Source of the DNA: DATJMJ01 sp035503915
GTDB lineage: Bacteria > Actinomycetota > Acidimicrobiia > Acidimicrobiales > Palsa-688
Length of the DNA: 64,000 bases
Direction: 5' to 3'
Assembly: GCA_035503915.1 (NCBI GenBank)
Contig: DATJSU010000029.1
Span: 1 to 64,000, forward strand
The notes below the pieces were generated by a model. That model was given only the letters and a program-made list of their open reading frames with translations. It did no database searches and was not told the origin of the DNA. This document shows, piece by piece, positions 41,362 to 48,900 of this stretch. Made by a program: the position numbers and the translations under genes. Positions within the stretch are counted from its first letter, which is position 1, and every line of letters starts with the position of its first letter.

Positions 41362-41416
41362 GGCCTCCGTGCGCGAAGCCGTGCGCCACCAGCTTCCAGA
41401 GCGCAACCCGGAGGCC
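41362..41416. repeat. Inverted repeat upstream of Clp N-domain gene
   Basis: GGCCTCCG (41362-41369) and CGGAGGCC (41409-41416) form a perfect 8-bp inverted repeat with a 39-base gap, just upstream of the Clp N-domain start at 41348. It could pair in the leader RNA or bind a regulator. A 20-codon open frame lies next to it and is not called. Confidence 0.35.
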
Positions 41417-41530
41417 CTTACAACTCCAACTTGTCGACCTAGGCTCGAAGCTTGCTGACCATGCGGCTCAGGTCGGCGATCGCGGCTTGTGACTTGGACA
41501 TTTCGCTTTCCCGAGCACCGCAGCGGCGCC

Positions 41531-42799
41531 TCAGGTGACGCGCTTCTTGGGCCATGGCGTGCGCACGGCCCGGTCACCGAAAACGGACGCGATCCGCTCC
41601 ACCGCGTCCCACGTCTCGAGGTAGCTCGTGTAGATGGCTACGGGCGCGAGCCGGATCACGTCTGGCTCTCGGAAATCGGCGACAACGAGACCTCTGTCAA
41701 TTAGCAACTGCGAAGCCGTCCAGGCATCGCGGTGGGACAAAGCCAAGTGCCCGCCTCGCTGCTCCGCCCGGCGCGGGCTCGCCAGCTGCACGCCGAGCGG
41801 GGCGAGGAGTTCTTGCGCCCGCGCGGCCAAGATGGCAACGAGCCGTTGTGTCTTGGCCCACAAGGCGGGCACGCCGGCCGCTACCAGAGGCGCGATACCC
41901 TCAGCGAGCGCCGTCAACCCGAGCACGTCTGGCGTACCCGTGAGGAAGCGGCGCACGCCTGGCGCGGGTTCATAGTCGGCGCCCATTTCGAACTGGTCTC
42001 GTTGGCCCCACCAGCCCCAGACTGGCTGGCAGAGGCTCTGTTGGAGATCAGCCCGCACGTAGAGCCACGCTGGCGCCCCAGGGCCGCCGTTGAGGTACTT
42101 GTAACCGCAGCCGACAGCCAGGTCGGCACCGGTTGCGTCGAGCTCTACAGGCAGCACGCCGGCGGCATGGCTCAGGTCCCAAAGGGTAAGAGCGCCGGCC
42201 CGGTGGGCAAGTTGGGTCATCATTTTCATGTCCGCTACCGCTCCGGAGCGGTAATTGACCCCCGATAGACAAACGAGCGCTGTAGCGCCCGTCAGCGCGC
42301 CGGCAAGATCGGCGGCTCCGAAACCATCCACCGGGTCGCTCGCTACCGGTACCAGGTGGAGGCCGTGCTCTGCCGTCACGGCTTGGAGGACGTAACGAAC
42401 GGTCGGGAAGTCGTTGACGTCCCCGACCACCTCGTTACGGCCTGACTTGGCGCCAACTGCGGCGGCAGCCAGCTTGTACAAGTTGAGGGTGGTCGAGTCG
42501 CAAGCGACGACTTCCCCGCGGGCGGCTCCCACCAGCTCGCCGACCTGGTCACCGACGTCTGTTGGCAGATCCGCCCAACTGTCCCACCCGCGCACCAGGT
42601 TGCTCGCCCACTCGTCCAGCAGGCGGCCGAGCGAACGGCGGGTGGCCCGAGGCTGGCGCCCGAGAGAGTTACCATCCAAGTAAATTGGGCCTCCCGCACC
42701 CGAAATGAACTCCTCCCGGTAGCGAGACAAAGGGTCCGCGCTGTCTAGCTCGGCAGCTTCTTGCCGCGTGGACGGCAGTTGGCTAGTCACCACGGACAT
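41531..42799 (-). CDS. kynU: Kynureninase
   Basis: The enzyme cleaves L-kynurenine to anthranilate and alanine, or 3-hydroxykynurenine to 3-hydroxyanthranilate, with PLP. ATG at 42799 gives a 422-residue protein of normal length; an in-frame start at 42967 would add an unlikely leader. Landmarks are IYLDGNSLGRQPRATRRSL, DLSHAAGVLPVELD, CGYKYLNGGPGAPAWLYV (PLP Lys in the YKY motif) and the C-terminal substrate loop RGGHLALSH, VADFREPDVIRLAP. It stands alone, so it may serve tryptophan breakdown or anthranilate/NAD supply with genes elsewhere. Confidence 0.95.
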   Translation of the reverse strand: MSVVTSQLPSTRQEAAELDSADPLSRYREEFISGAGGPIYLDGNSLGRQPRATRRSLGRLLDEWASNLVRGWDSWADLPTDVGDQVGELVGAARGEVVACDSTTLNLYKLAAAAVGAKSGRNEVVGDVNDFPTVRYVLQAVTAEHGLHLVPVASDPVDGFGAADLAGALTGATALVCLSGVNYRSGAVADMKMMTQLAHRAGALTLWDLSHAAGVLPVELDATGADLAVGCGYKYLNGGPGAPAWLYVRADLQQSLCQPVWGWWGQRDQFEMGADYEPAPGVRRFLTGTPDVLGLTALAEGIAPLVAAGVPALWAKTQRLVAILAARAQELLAPLGVQLASPRRAEQRGGHLALSHRDAWTASQLLIDRGLVVADFREPDVIRLAPVAIYTSYLETWDAVERIASVFGDRAVRTPWPKKRVT

Positions 42800-42893
42800 C
42801 CTCGCGCCGGGGCTGTGAGCGGGTAGCCGGGGACCGGCGAGCAAGGACGGCGCCGCCCGTAGTCTCTCTTGGGCGCCCAAGACCACCATCGGT

Positions 42894-44798
42894 TCACACC
42901 GGAAGTGCCGCGTAACTTCGAGCGCCGGTACCCGGCGGCTCCAACCAGACCGACACGGCCTCCACATCGGTCTCTACCCAGCAGGCGACGCCCGTGGAGA
43001 GGTCCGGCACCTCGAGGGCCCGCGCGCGGAGCTCAACGCCGGGGGCAAGTTCCACCACCACCTCGACGGTGCGGCCCAGGTCGACGATGTCGGTTACCCG
43101 ACCTTGACCGAGGTCGACGACCGACCCCTTGGCGCGCGACGGCGGCGGCACCGGACAGACCCGGAGTGCTTCGGGCGGGACCTGCCACAGCAGCCGAGCG
43201 CCGGCCGGAAAACCGGTAACGAGCCCGACCGAAAAGCCTCCGCCTGAGGAGCTCGTGGGGCAGTCCTCGCCGACAAGCAACACTCCAGCGGGAAAGGCCA
43301 CGCCCTCGAAAAGGTTGTCGATGCCGAGCAGGCGACCGATCTCGGCCGAAGCGGGCCGCTGGTACACGTCGCGGCAGGTCCCCGACTGGAGCACCTGCCC
43401 CTCGCGTACGACCACGATCTCGTCGGACAGCATCGCCGCTTCCTCGGGGTCGTGGGTGACGAGGACCGTGGAGAGGTTCGCGTCGCGCTGGAGCCGACGC
43501 AGCTCTCGCCGTAGCTCGGCGCGCACGGGGGCGTCCAGTGCGGAGAAGGGTTCGTCGAGCAGCACCACCCGGGGATCCGCGGCGAGGGCCCGGGCCAGGC
43601 TGACCCGTTGACGCTGCCCACCGGAGAGCTGCTCGGGCAGACGGTCGAGGAGGCCGCCGAGGTGGAGCGTTTCCAGCCACCAAGCGGCGCGGGCGGGGTC
43701 TGCGTGGACGCCGAAGACCGTCTGTTGCCAGACCGTACGTCCCGGGACCAGGCCGTAACCCTGGGGGACATAGCCGAGCCGGCGACGCTCGGGCGCGGTG
43801 CGGCTCACGTCAACACCGCCGTAGGTCACGGTCCCGGCGTCCGGACCAAGCAGCCCGGCGAGGGCCCGCAGGGTGACCGTTTTGCCCGAGCCTGAGGGCC
43901 CGACGACGGCCAGGCGGTGCCCGCTCTCCGGGTGTGCCGCCCGCAGGTGGAAGGTCCCGACCGTGACAGCGATGTCGAAGCCCACAGGGGTGGGCGCCAT
44001 TGGCACTGGAGCGACCGGCACTGGGACCGGTCGGCGCACCAGGCGCGCCGGGCGCCTGAGGCGGCTAGCGGCAATTGCCAGCACGGCGACGCCAAAGGCG
44101 AGGACCGTCGGTGCCTCGGCTTGAGAAAGTGGCACGGAAGAGAACAGGTTGTCGACGTAGACCGGGAGGCTGTAGGGGTGGTAGGCAAGGACCACGGTCG
44201 TGCCGTACTCCCCGAAGGCCCGCAGCCACATGAGGACCATCCCAGCGCGGAGGCCGTCCGCCGCGGCCGGCACCTCGACCCTTAGGAACCGGGCCAGTGG
44301 GCCGTGGCCAAGGGTGGCGGCGACATCGCCCAGTGACGGGTCGACGGCACGGAAGGCGCTGCGGGCTACAACGACGAGGAAGGGCGCGGACACGAACGAC
44401 TGTGCGATGACGAGCCCGTAGATCGTCTCGGTAAGGCGCTCCCCCGAGAGCTGGCCGAGGAACGAGTAGGGGCCGACGATGTAGATCAGCAGGATGCCAC
44501 AGATGAGAGGCGGCACCGCCAATGGGAGCTGGACGACCACGCCCACCGCCGAGGTCAGCCACCCTCGCCGGTGGGCCAGGACGTAGGCCAGCGGGATACC
44601 AGTCACCACGCCGATCAGCAGAGAGATGGTCGCTCCCTCGACCGACACGAACAAGGCGGGCCACAGCCCGGGGGCGTCCCAACCCTCGTTATGCCCGGTG
44701 ACGACGCGGTAGGCGAACGCCCCCACCGGGTACGCCAAATAAAGGACGAGCAGGGCGCCGAGCCAACGGAGCGGGCGCGGCGACCTGCCGAGGTTCAC
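42894..44798 (-). CDS. Fused ABC permease-ATPase for oxyanion (molybdate/tungstate)
   Basis: One 634-residue chain joins two subunits that are normally separate. Residues 1-250 are a ModB/WtpB-type permease with six helices and the EAA loop (ATLGHGPLARFLRVEVPAA). From about 285 an ABC ATPase follows: Walker A GPSGSGKTVT, signature LSGGQRQRVSLARAL, Walker B VVLLDEPFSALD, H-loop VTHDPEEA. The last 100 residues are an MOP/TOBE-like domain (GRVTDIVDLGRTVEVVVEL) that binds oxyanions in ModC. It is preceded with a 4-bp overlap by the binding-protein gene. Molybdate or tungstate is the likely substrate; sulfate cannot be excluded. Confidence 0.9.
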   Translation of the reverse strand: MNLGRSPRPLRWLGALLVLYLAYPVGAFAYRVVTGHNEGWDAPGLWPALFVSVEGATISLLIGVVTGIPLAYVLAHRRGWLTSAVGVVVQLPLAVPPLICGILLIYIVGPYSFLGQLSGERLTETIYGLVIAQSFVSAPFLVVVARSAFRAVDPSLGDVAATLGHGPLARFLRVEVPAAADGLRAGMVLMWLRAFGEYGTTVVLAYHPYSLPVYVDNLFSSVPLSQAEAPTVLAFGVAVLAIAASRLRRPARLVRRPVPVPVAPVPMAPTPVGFDIAVTVGTFHLRAAHPESGHRLAVVGPSGSGKTVTLRALAGLLGPDAGTVTYGGVDVSRTAPERRRLGYVPQGYGLVPGRTVWQQTVFGVHADPARAAWWLETLHLGGLLDRLPEQLSGGQRQRVSLARALAADPRVVLLDEPFSALDAPVRAELRRELRRLQRDANLSTVLVTHDPEEAAMLSDEIVVVREGQVLQSGTCRDVYQRPASAEIGRLLGIDNLFEGVAFPAGVLLVGEDCPTSSSGGGFSVGLVTGFPAGARLLWQVPPEALRVCPVPPPSRAKGSVVDLGQGRVTDIVDLGRTVEVVVELAPGVELRARALEVPDLSTGVACWVETDVEAVSVWLEPPGTGARSYAALPV

Positions 44799-45742
44799 GA
44801 CCTGAAAAGGCTCGCGAGACCGCTCGGGACGCCGGACCCGTGCACCGTCGGCGGCGAGAGAACCTCGAATTGGTCAGCCTTCATCTCGGCCTGCCCGCTG
44901 GGACCGAGGAGGAACTTGATGAAGGCCTCGGCCGCAGCCAGATGGGGCGCGTCCTTGACGATCGTGATCGTGTAGTCGCCGGCGAGGTTGACGCCGGTGA
45001 GCCTCACGAAGGGGCTGCCCTGGGAGATGGCGTCGGCCTCGTACATAAACGAAGCGTCGAGCTGTCCGGTCTCGATATCGGCTTCCTCCGTGTCCTCCTC
45101 GTAGACATCCGACGGCTCGGTGGCGAGCTTCCTCAGTGCCGGGAGGTGCCGCGCCGCTGCTGTCTCTTCGAGAGCTTTGACGGCCAGCACGCCGCCGGGG
45201 TCCTCGGCCGGGTTGGTCCGACCCAGTAGGAACCCGGGCATGGTGATCACCTTGTACCACGGCATCGTGCGGAGGTCCTTGGCGAACTTGCTCTTCGGGT
45301 AGTAGCCGAGCACCTCCGGAGACGCGGCAAAATCCGCGTACCACGACACCCAGTCACCGTTCTTGGCGCCCTCGAGTGTGGCGTTCACTGCCGGCGAGGC
45401 GCTCACAAAGATGTCAGCCACGTAGATCTTGTCCTTGATATCGGCCGCGAGAGTGGACGACCCATGTGAGGTGTCGACCAGCGTGTAGCCGGTCGCGGCA
45501 TGGAACGCGGGCCCGACTGTCTTGGTCATCAAGGTGTCGAGCGACCCAGCAGAGAGCACGTCGACGTCGCCGCTGTGCTTGGTCGCCACCGACGCCGCTG
45601 CTGTCCTGGGGACGAAGGTCTGCGCAGAGGAGCTGGCCGACCAGGCCGCCACCATGGCAACGCCGGCGAGCCCGGCGAGCGTCCCTGTCAGCTTCCGGTG
45701 AAACGCGAGACGTCCAGAATAGGAAACTCTGAGTTGCGCCAT
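44795..45742 (-). CDS. Oxyanion-binding protein (ModA/WtpA-like)
   Basis: The 315-residue product (ATG at 45742; an earlier in-frame ATG at 45763 is possible) has a signal peptide with a long hydrophobic stretch (LAGLAGVAMVAAWSASSSA) and then the substrate-binding fold of extracellular class II proteins: VDVLSAGSLDTLMTKTVGPA, TLVDTSHGSSTLAADI, ADIFVSASPAVN, and YPKSKFAKD. The Ser and DTSHGSS residues match oxyanion-binding sites of the WtpA/ModA group. It overlaps the fused permease-ATPase gene by 4 bp. No lipobox is present, so it may be released or membrane-held by an uncleaved signal. Confidence 0.87.
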   Translation of the reverse strand: MAQLRVSYSGRLAFHRKLTGTLAGLAGVAMVAAWSASSSAQTFVPRTAAASVATKHSGDVDVLSAGSLDTLMTKTVGPAFHAATGYTLVDTSHGSSTLAADIKDKIYVADIFVSASPAVNATLEGAKNGDWVSWYADFAASPEVLGYYPKSKFAKDLRTMPWYKVITMPGFLLGRTNPAEDPGGVLAVKALEETAAARHLPALRKLATEPSDVYEEDTEEADIETGQLDASFMYEADAISQGSPFVRLTGVNLAGDYTITIVKDAPHLAAAEAFIKFLLGPSGQAEMKADQFEVLSPPTVHGSGVPSGLASLFRS

Positions 45743-45755
45743 GCAAGTGATAGTA

Positions 45756-45776
45756 GCGAGCATGGTCGTCGCTCGC
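45756..45776. promoter_or_regulatory. Inverted repeat before the oxyanion importer
   Basis: GCGAGC (45756-45761) and GCTCGC (45771-45776) are mirrored around a 9-bp centre, between the binding-protein start and the regulator stop. A repressor such as the XRE regulator encoded upstream could bind here. Weak evidence: one short repeat and position. Confidence 0.35.
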
Positions 45777-45831
45777 CACCCGCACGCTCTTCATCTACAA
45801 GCCGCACGAGAGCCTCGTGCATTCAGGCGGG

Positions 45832-47049
45832 TCAAAGCCCGCCCAGAGGCTGGCGGCGTCCCGCCAGACGGGCCTCAAGCGACAACGTGCAGACGGCCTG
45901 GCCACAGCTGGTGGCGTCGTAACCGGGAAGGCGGGACAGCTCGAGGCGAAGCGTCGGTGCGCTGAGCACCTGCAGCAGGGCCTGGACCGGAGGGGTGCGC
46001 AAGGTTGCCGCCGGCACGACGAGCTGGAAGGTCTCCCGCGCGAGGGGCACGAAGGCAAGGCCGTAGGCATGTGCGGCCGGCTCCATCGTCACGCAGGCCT
46101 CGCCAAGGCCTGCTGCGACTGCGGAGGCCACCAGGAGGTGCGCCCGGACTTCGCTTTCGTAGCCGGCAAGGTCGTCCCCGGTGAGGCCGGCCCGGGCTAT
46201 CTCGGCGTCGAGGAGATGGCGGGCCTCGGAGCCGGCCTCCCGGTTGACGACGCGCAGGCCCCGTTGGGCGAGCCCGGCAAGATCGGTGCCGACGGCGGCG
46301 ACCTCCGGCCTGAGGGCGAGGCCCTCCTCCCAGGCACCAAAGCCGATCACCTCGGCACCGGCGCGGCGCAGCTCGGCACCGGCGACGGCGCCGATCCCGG
46401 GACCGTCCTCGGGCAGGTGGACGCCCGCGGCGTGCACGAGGCCGGCAGCGGCAAGTGCCAGGGCGGCGGCGCTGTTGCAGGGCCACCATGCGAGGCGCCG
46501 CGGCGGGGCGAGGTCGGCAAGAGGGCCGGCAAGGAGGCCCAGGGCAGGATCGCAGCCGGCGACGACGACGGCGGGCTGACCAGGCGGTCCCGCCTCTACG
46601 AGGACGGGTTCGCCGGCACCGGCCGTGCTGGTCAGCCGCCCAGAGGCGGGCACGAAGCCAGGGCGCAGCGATTGGTCGCCAGAAAGGGCGAAGGCGACAG
46701 GGCGCTCGCCCACCTCGGCGAGCTCGACGCGCACCCCCGCCAGGGGGCCTGTTGTCCCCGCCGGGCCAACGAGCAGGGCACGGGTCGGGGATAGGAAGGA
46801 GGGGTTGGCGAAGAGGTCCTCAACGCTGCGCCCGAGCGCCCGCGCCAGGTCGAGTGCGACGTGCAGCGAGGGGTCGAAGCGTCCCGCCTCGATCCCGGCG
46901 ACAGCCTGACGGCTCACGCCCGCCCGCGCCGCCAACTGCTCTTGGGAGAGGGCCCCGGCGAGACGGGCGAGGCGGAGCCGCACGCCGCTCGCCGGTCCCG
47001 GGACGCCGTCCCCGCCGGGCGAGCCACTGCGCGTGCCGGGCGAGGCCAT
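45832..47049 (-). CDS. XRE regulator with PBP-like ligand domain
   Basis: The 405-residue protein has an XRE helix-turn-helix at about residues 23-80 (LAGALSQEQLAARAGVSRQA, RFDPSLHVALDLARALG) and a C-terminal substrate-binding-protein-like domain of the PBP_like family (WWPCNSAAALALAAAGL, HAAGVHLPEDG, VVNREAGSEARHLLD, AVAAGLGEACVTMEP). Proteins of this kind sense oxyanions or molybdenum-cofactor-related ligands and regulate molybdate transport. It lies directly upstream of the fused importer, on the same strand, which fits autoregulation or control of that operon. The ligand is inferred from context, not shown. Confidence 0.85.
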   Translation of the reverse strand: MASPGTRSGSPGGDGVPGPASGVRLRLARLAGALSQEQLAARAGVSRQAVAGIEAGRFDPSLHVALDLARALGRSVEDLFANPSFLSPTRALLVGPAGTTGPLAGVRVELAEVGERPVAFALSGDQSLRPGFVPASGRLTSTAGAGEPVLVEAGPPGQPAVVVAGCDPALGLLAGPLADLAPPRRLAWWPCNSAAALALAAAGLVHAAGVHLPEDGPGIGAVAGAELRRAGAEVIGFGAWEEGLALRPEVAAVGTDLAGLAQRGLRVVNREAGSEARHLLDAEIARAGLTGDDLAGYESEVRAHLLVASAVAAGLGEACVTMEPAAHAYGLAFVPLARETFQLVVPAATLRTPPVQALLQVLSAPTLRLELSRLPGYDATSCGQAVCTLSLEARLAGRRQPLGGL

Positions 47050-47130
47050 CGCCCTCGACGCTAGGACTTCACGAGCGCGGGCCGTGAGCCCGTGGGGTCA
47101 TCTCCTGGCCCCGCGTCCTTGGCGTGACGG

Positions 47131-47586
47131 TCACCAAGCGGCGCCCGCGGGCTGCTTGGTAGTTGCGTTGAGCCTGTTGAACAGGTTGGTGATGGCGACC
47201 CACATGACAAGCCCGGCCAATTGTTTCTCGTCGAAATGCTTAGCCGCTTGGTCCCACACGTCGTCGGGAACAGGGTCGGCGCGATCGGCGAGGCGGGTCA
47301 TCGATTCGGCGAGGGCCAAGGCCGCCCGTTCCGCATCGGTGAAAAGGTCCGTCTCACGCCAGGCAGCCACAGCAAAGAGCCGTTCGTCGCTCTCACCCGC
47401 CTTCTTGGCACTGAGGGCCCCGCTGTAAACACAAGGGCTGCAACCGTTGACCTGGCTGGCACGCAGGTGAGCCAGTTCCATGGTCGGAGCGGGCACACCC
47501 GCGCTGTAGGCAGCTTTGACAATGGACTGGATACCCTCCATGGAGCCGGGGATCACGGTCGCTGGGTTGTTCATTCTTGCTGTCAT
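47131..47586 (-). CDS. AhpD/carboxymuconolactone decarboxylase-family protein
   Basis: The 151-residue protein is an AhpD-like fold with the redox pair CSPC (ASQVNGCSPCVYSGA) and the conserved AKHFDEKQLAGLVMWVAITN. Such proteins act as alkylhydroperoxidases or decarboxylase-like redox enzymes. The start at 47586 leaves only about four bases after the predicted transcription start; a second Met at 47574 is possible. It is divergent from an ECF41-type sigma factor, and genes of this family are the usual neighbours and targets of ECF41 factors. Its upstream ECF41-like promoter motif supports that it is a target. Confidence 0.9.
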   Translation of the reverse strand: MTARMNNPATVIPGSMEGIQSIVKAAYSAGVPAPTMELAHLRASQVNGCSPCVYSGALSAKKAGESDERLFAVAAWRETDLFTDAERAALALAESMTRLADRADPVPDDVWDQAAKHFDEKQLAGLVMWVAITNLFNRLNATTKQPAGAAW

Positions 47587-47596
47587 ATCCCCTAAT

Positions 47597-47623
47597 GACG
47601 CGCGGCGCCGGCGTTGTGTGACA
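47597..47623 (-). promoter_or_regulatory. ECF41-type promoter for AhpD-like gene
   Basis: On the minus strand TGTCACA (47623-47617) and CGTC (47600-47597) are 16 bp apart, the arrangement reported for ECF41-dependent promoters. The start codon at 47586 lies a few bases after the expected transcription start, so the transcript would be nearly leaderless. Confidence 0.65.
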
Positions 47624-47673
47624 GGTCCGGTGATCAGTGACGCCAGCCGGACAGGAACCTGCGGCTACGGCTT

Positions 47674-47700
47674 TGTCACACCCGGGCCGCTTAGCGCGTC
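47674..47700 (+). promoter_or_regulatory. ECF41-type promoter for the sigma factor gene
   Basis: TGTCACA (47674-47680) and CGTC (47697-47700) are also 16 bp apart on the plus strand. The sigma gene starts at 47711, about 4 bases after the expected start point. This indicates autoregulation by the sigma factor. Confidence 0.65.
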
Positions 47701-47710
47701 AATGTGAGGC

Positions 47711-48589
47711 ATGGGAGATGACCTAGCAGCACAGTTCGAAGCCAACAGGCCGAGGCTGCAGTCGGTGGCCTACCGCATGCTCGGGTCCCTCACCCAGGCT
47801 GAAGACGCGGTGCAGGAGACATGGATCCGCCTGAGCCGCTCGGACGCTCAGAGCATCGACAGCCTGGGCGCGTGGCTCACGGCAGTCCTATCGCGGGTCT
47901 GCCTCGGGATGCTCCGCTCCCGTCGGGCCCAGCAAGAGGAGCCGCTCGAGCATGAGCAGGCGCAGCCCGGGACAAGGACCCCCGAGGAAGAAGCGGTCCT
48001 CGGCGACGCCCTCGGCCCGGCCCTGCTCGTGGTGCTCGACTCACTGTCTCCCTCGGAGCGGCTCTCCTTCGTTCTCCACGACCTCTTCGCGGTGCCGTTC
48101 GAGGACATCGCGCCGATCGTCGGACGATCTCCTGGGGCCGCGCGCCAGCTCGCCAGCCGGGCCCGGCGACGTGTACAAGGGCTCGACGAGGTGCGTTCTC
48201 GAGATCGCCATCGTCAGCAGGAGGTGGTCGAGGCGTTCCTCGCTGCCTCCCGCCGGGGGGACTTCGATGCACTGGTCAAGCTGCTCGACCCCGACGCGGT
48301 CCTGCGGGCCGACCGCGCTGCTGTGGAGGCGGCGGCCGCCAACCGCGGTCGAGGCGCTCCCCTCCTCGCACCGGAGCTACGGGGTGCCGCTGCGGTAGCG
48401 ACGGCCCTAGTGGGCAAGGCCAACGCCGCAAAGGTGGCGCTCATCGACGGCGTGGCGGGAGCGGTTTATGCCCCCGGCGGGCGAGCCTGGGCTCTGTTTG
48501 CGTTCCACGTCATCGGCGACACCATTGCCGAGATCGAGATCGTCAACGACCCCGCAGTGGTGGCTGCAATTCGCATCGACATGCTCTGA
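47711..48589 (+). CDS. ECF41-type RNA polymerase sigma factor
   Basis: The 292-residue protein has sigma-70 region 2 (YRMLGSLTQAEDAVQETWIR), region 4 (LSPSERLSFVLHDLFAVPFE and IAPIVGRSPGAARQLASRAR) and a C-terminal SnoaL-like domain (about 165-290). This architecture defines the ECF41/SigJ group, where the C-terminal domain controls activity without an anti-sigma factor. The usual DGGGK and NPDKL motifs of that domain are altered here (ADRAAV and NDPAVVAA), which may change control. It is divergent from an AhpD-like gene, the typical partner, and both carry the ECF41 promoter motif. Confidence 0.93.
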   Translation: MGDDLAAQFEANRPRLQSVAYRMLGSLTQAEDAVQETWIRLSRSDAQSIDSLGAWLTAVLSRVCLGMLRSRRAQQEEPLEHEQAQPGTRTPEEEAVLGDALGPALLVVLDSLSPSERLSFVLHDLFAVPFEDIAPIVGRSPGAARQLASRARRRVQGLDEVRSRDRHRQQEVVEAFLAASRRGDFDALVKLLDPDAVLRADRAAVEAAAANRGRGAPLLAPELRGAAAVATALVGKANAAKVALIDGVAGAVYAPGGRAWALFAFHVIGDTIAEIEIVNDPAVVAAIRIDML

Positions 48590-48900
48590 GCCAACGGGTT
48601 AGCGCGCCTGTCAGCGCCACACCCAAAGACTGGCCCAATGCCACGGCGGGCTGCGGACGTCCCCAGCGACGGGCCGGGGGGAAGCCGCCTGGGCCACGCC
48701 GGCCGTTCACCAACATCGACACCGACTGACGGGTACGACCGCACCGCTCGGCTATGCCCGCCATCGGGATCAGCTTGGGACCAACGGCCCTATCGTTCCC
48801 AGGCCAACGGCACTGGTGGACGAGACGCCACGTGGTGACTCTCCCCTAATAAGCCCAAGGTTCGGCCTTGGCCCATGGGCTTCAACCGGAGGTTGAGCTG
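48590..48900. other. Gene-poor gap with a decayed HTH fragment
   Basis: No complete gene is visible in these 311 bases. The minus strand carries a recognisable helix-turn-helix fragment (described separately), and the end of the stretch holds the ribosome-binding site GGAGG for the secreted protein gene that follows. Confidence 0.5.
48675..48790 (-). pseudogene. Remnant of a small HTH regulator
   Basis: The minus strand reads IAERCGRTRQSVSMLVNGRR then GPGGFPPA, which matches the helix-turn-helix and wing of small actinobacterial regulators (the GRSxxSVxxLxxGxRGPGxFP pattern). There is no good start before it, and the frame behind it turns into unrelated sequence. It looks like a fragment of a lost gene. 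Confidence 0.45.

Noticed and set aside
41439..41501. 20-codon minus-strand frame with a ribosome-binding-like GGGAAAG
   Set aside because: Too short to support without expression data. It lies between kynU and the Clp N-domain gene and could be a leader peptide, but nothing else indicates this.
45817..46794. 325-codon plus-strand frame opposite the XRE/PBP regulator
   Set aside because: The regulator has clear HTH and ligand domains on the other strand; the frame is Gly/Ala/Arg-rich and has no plausible signal or motif.
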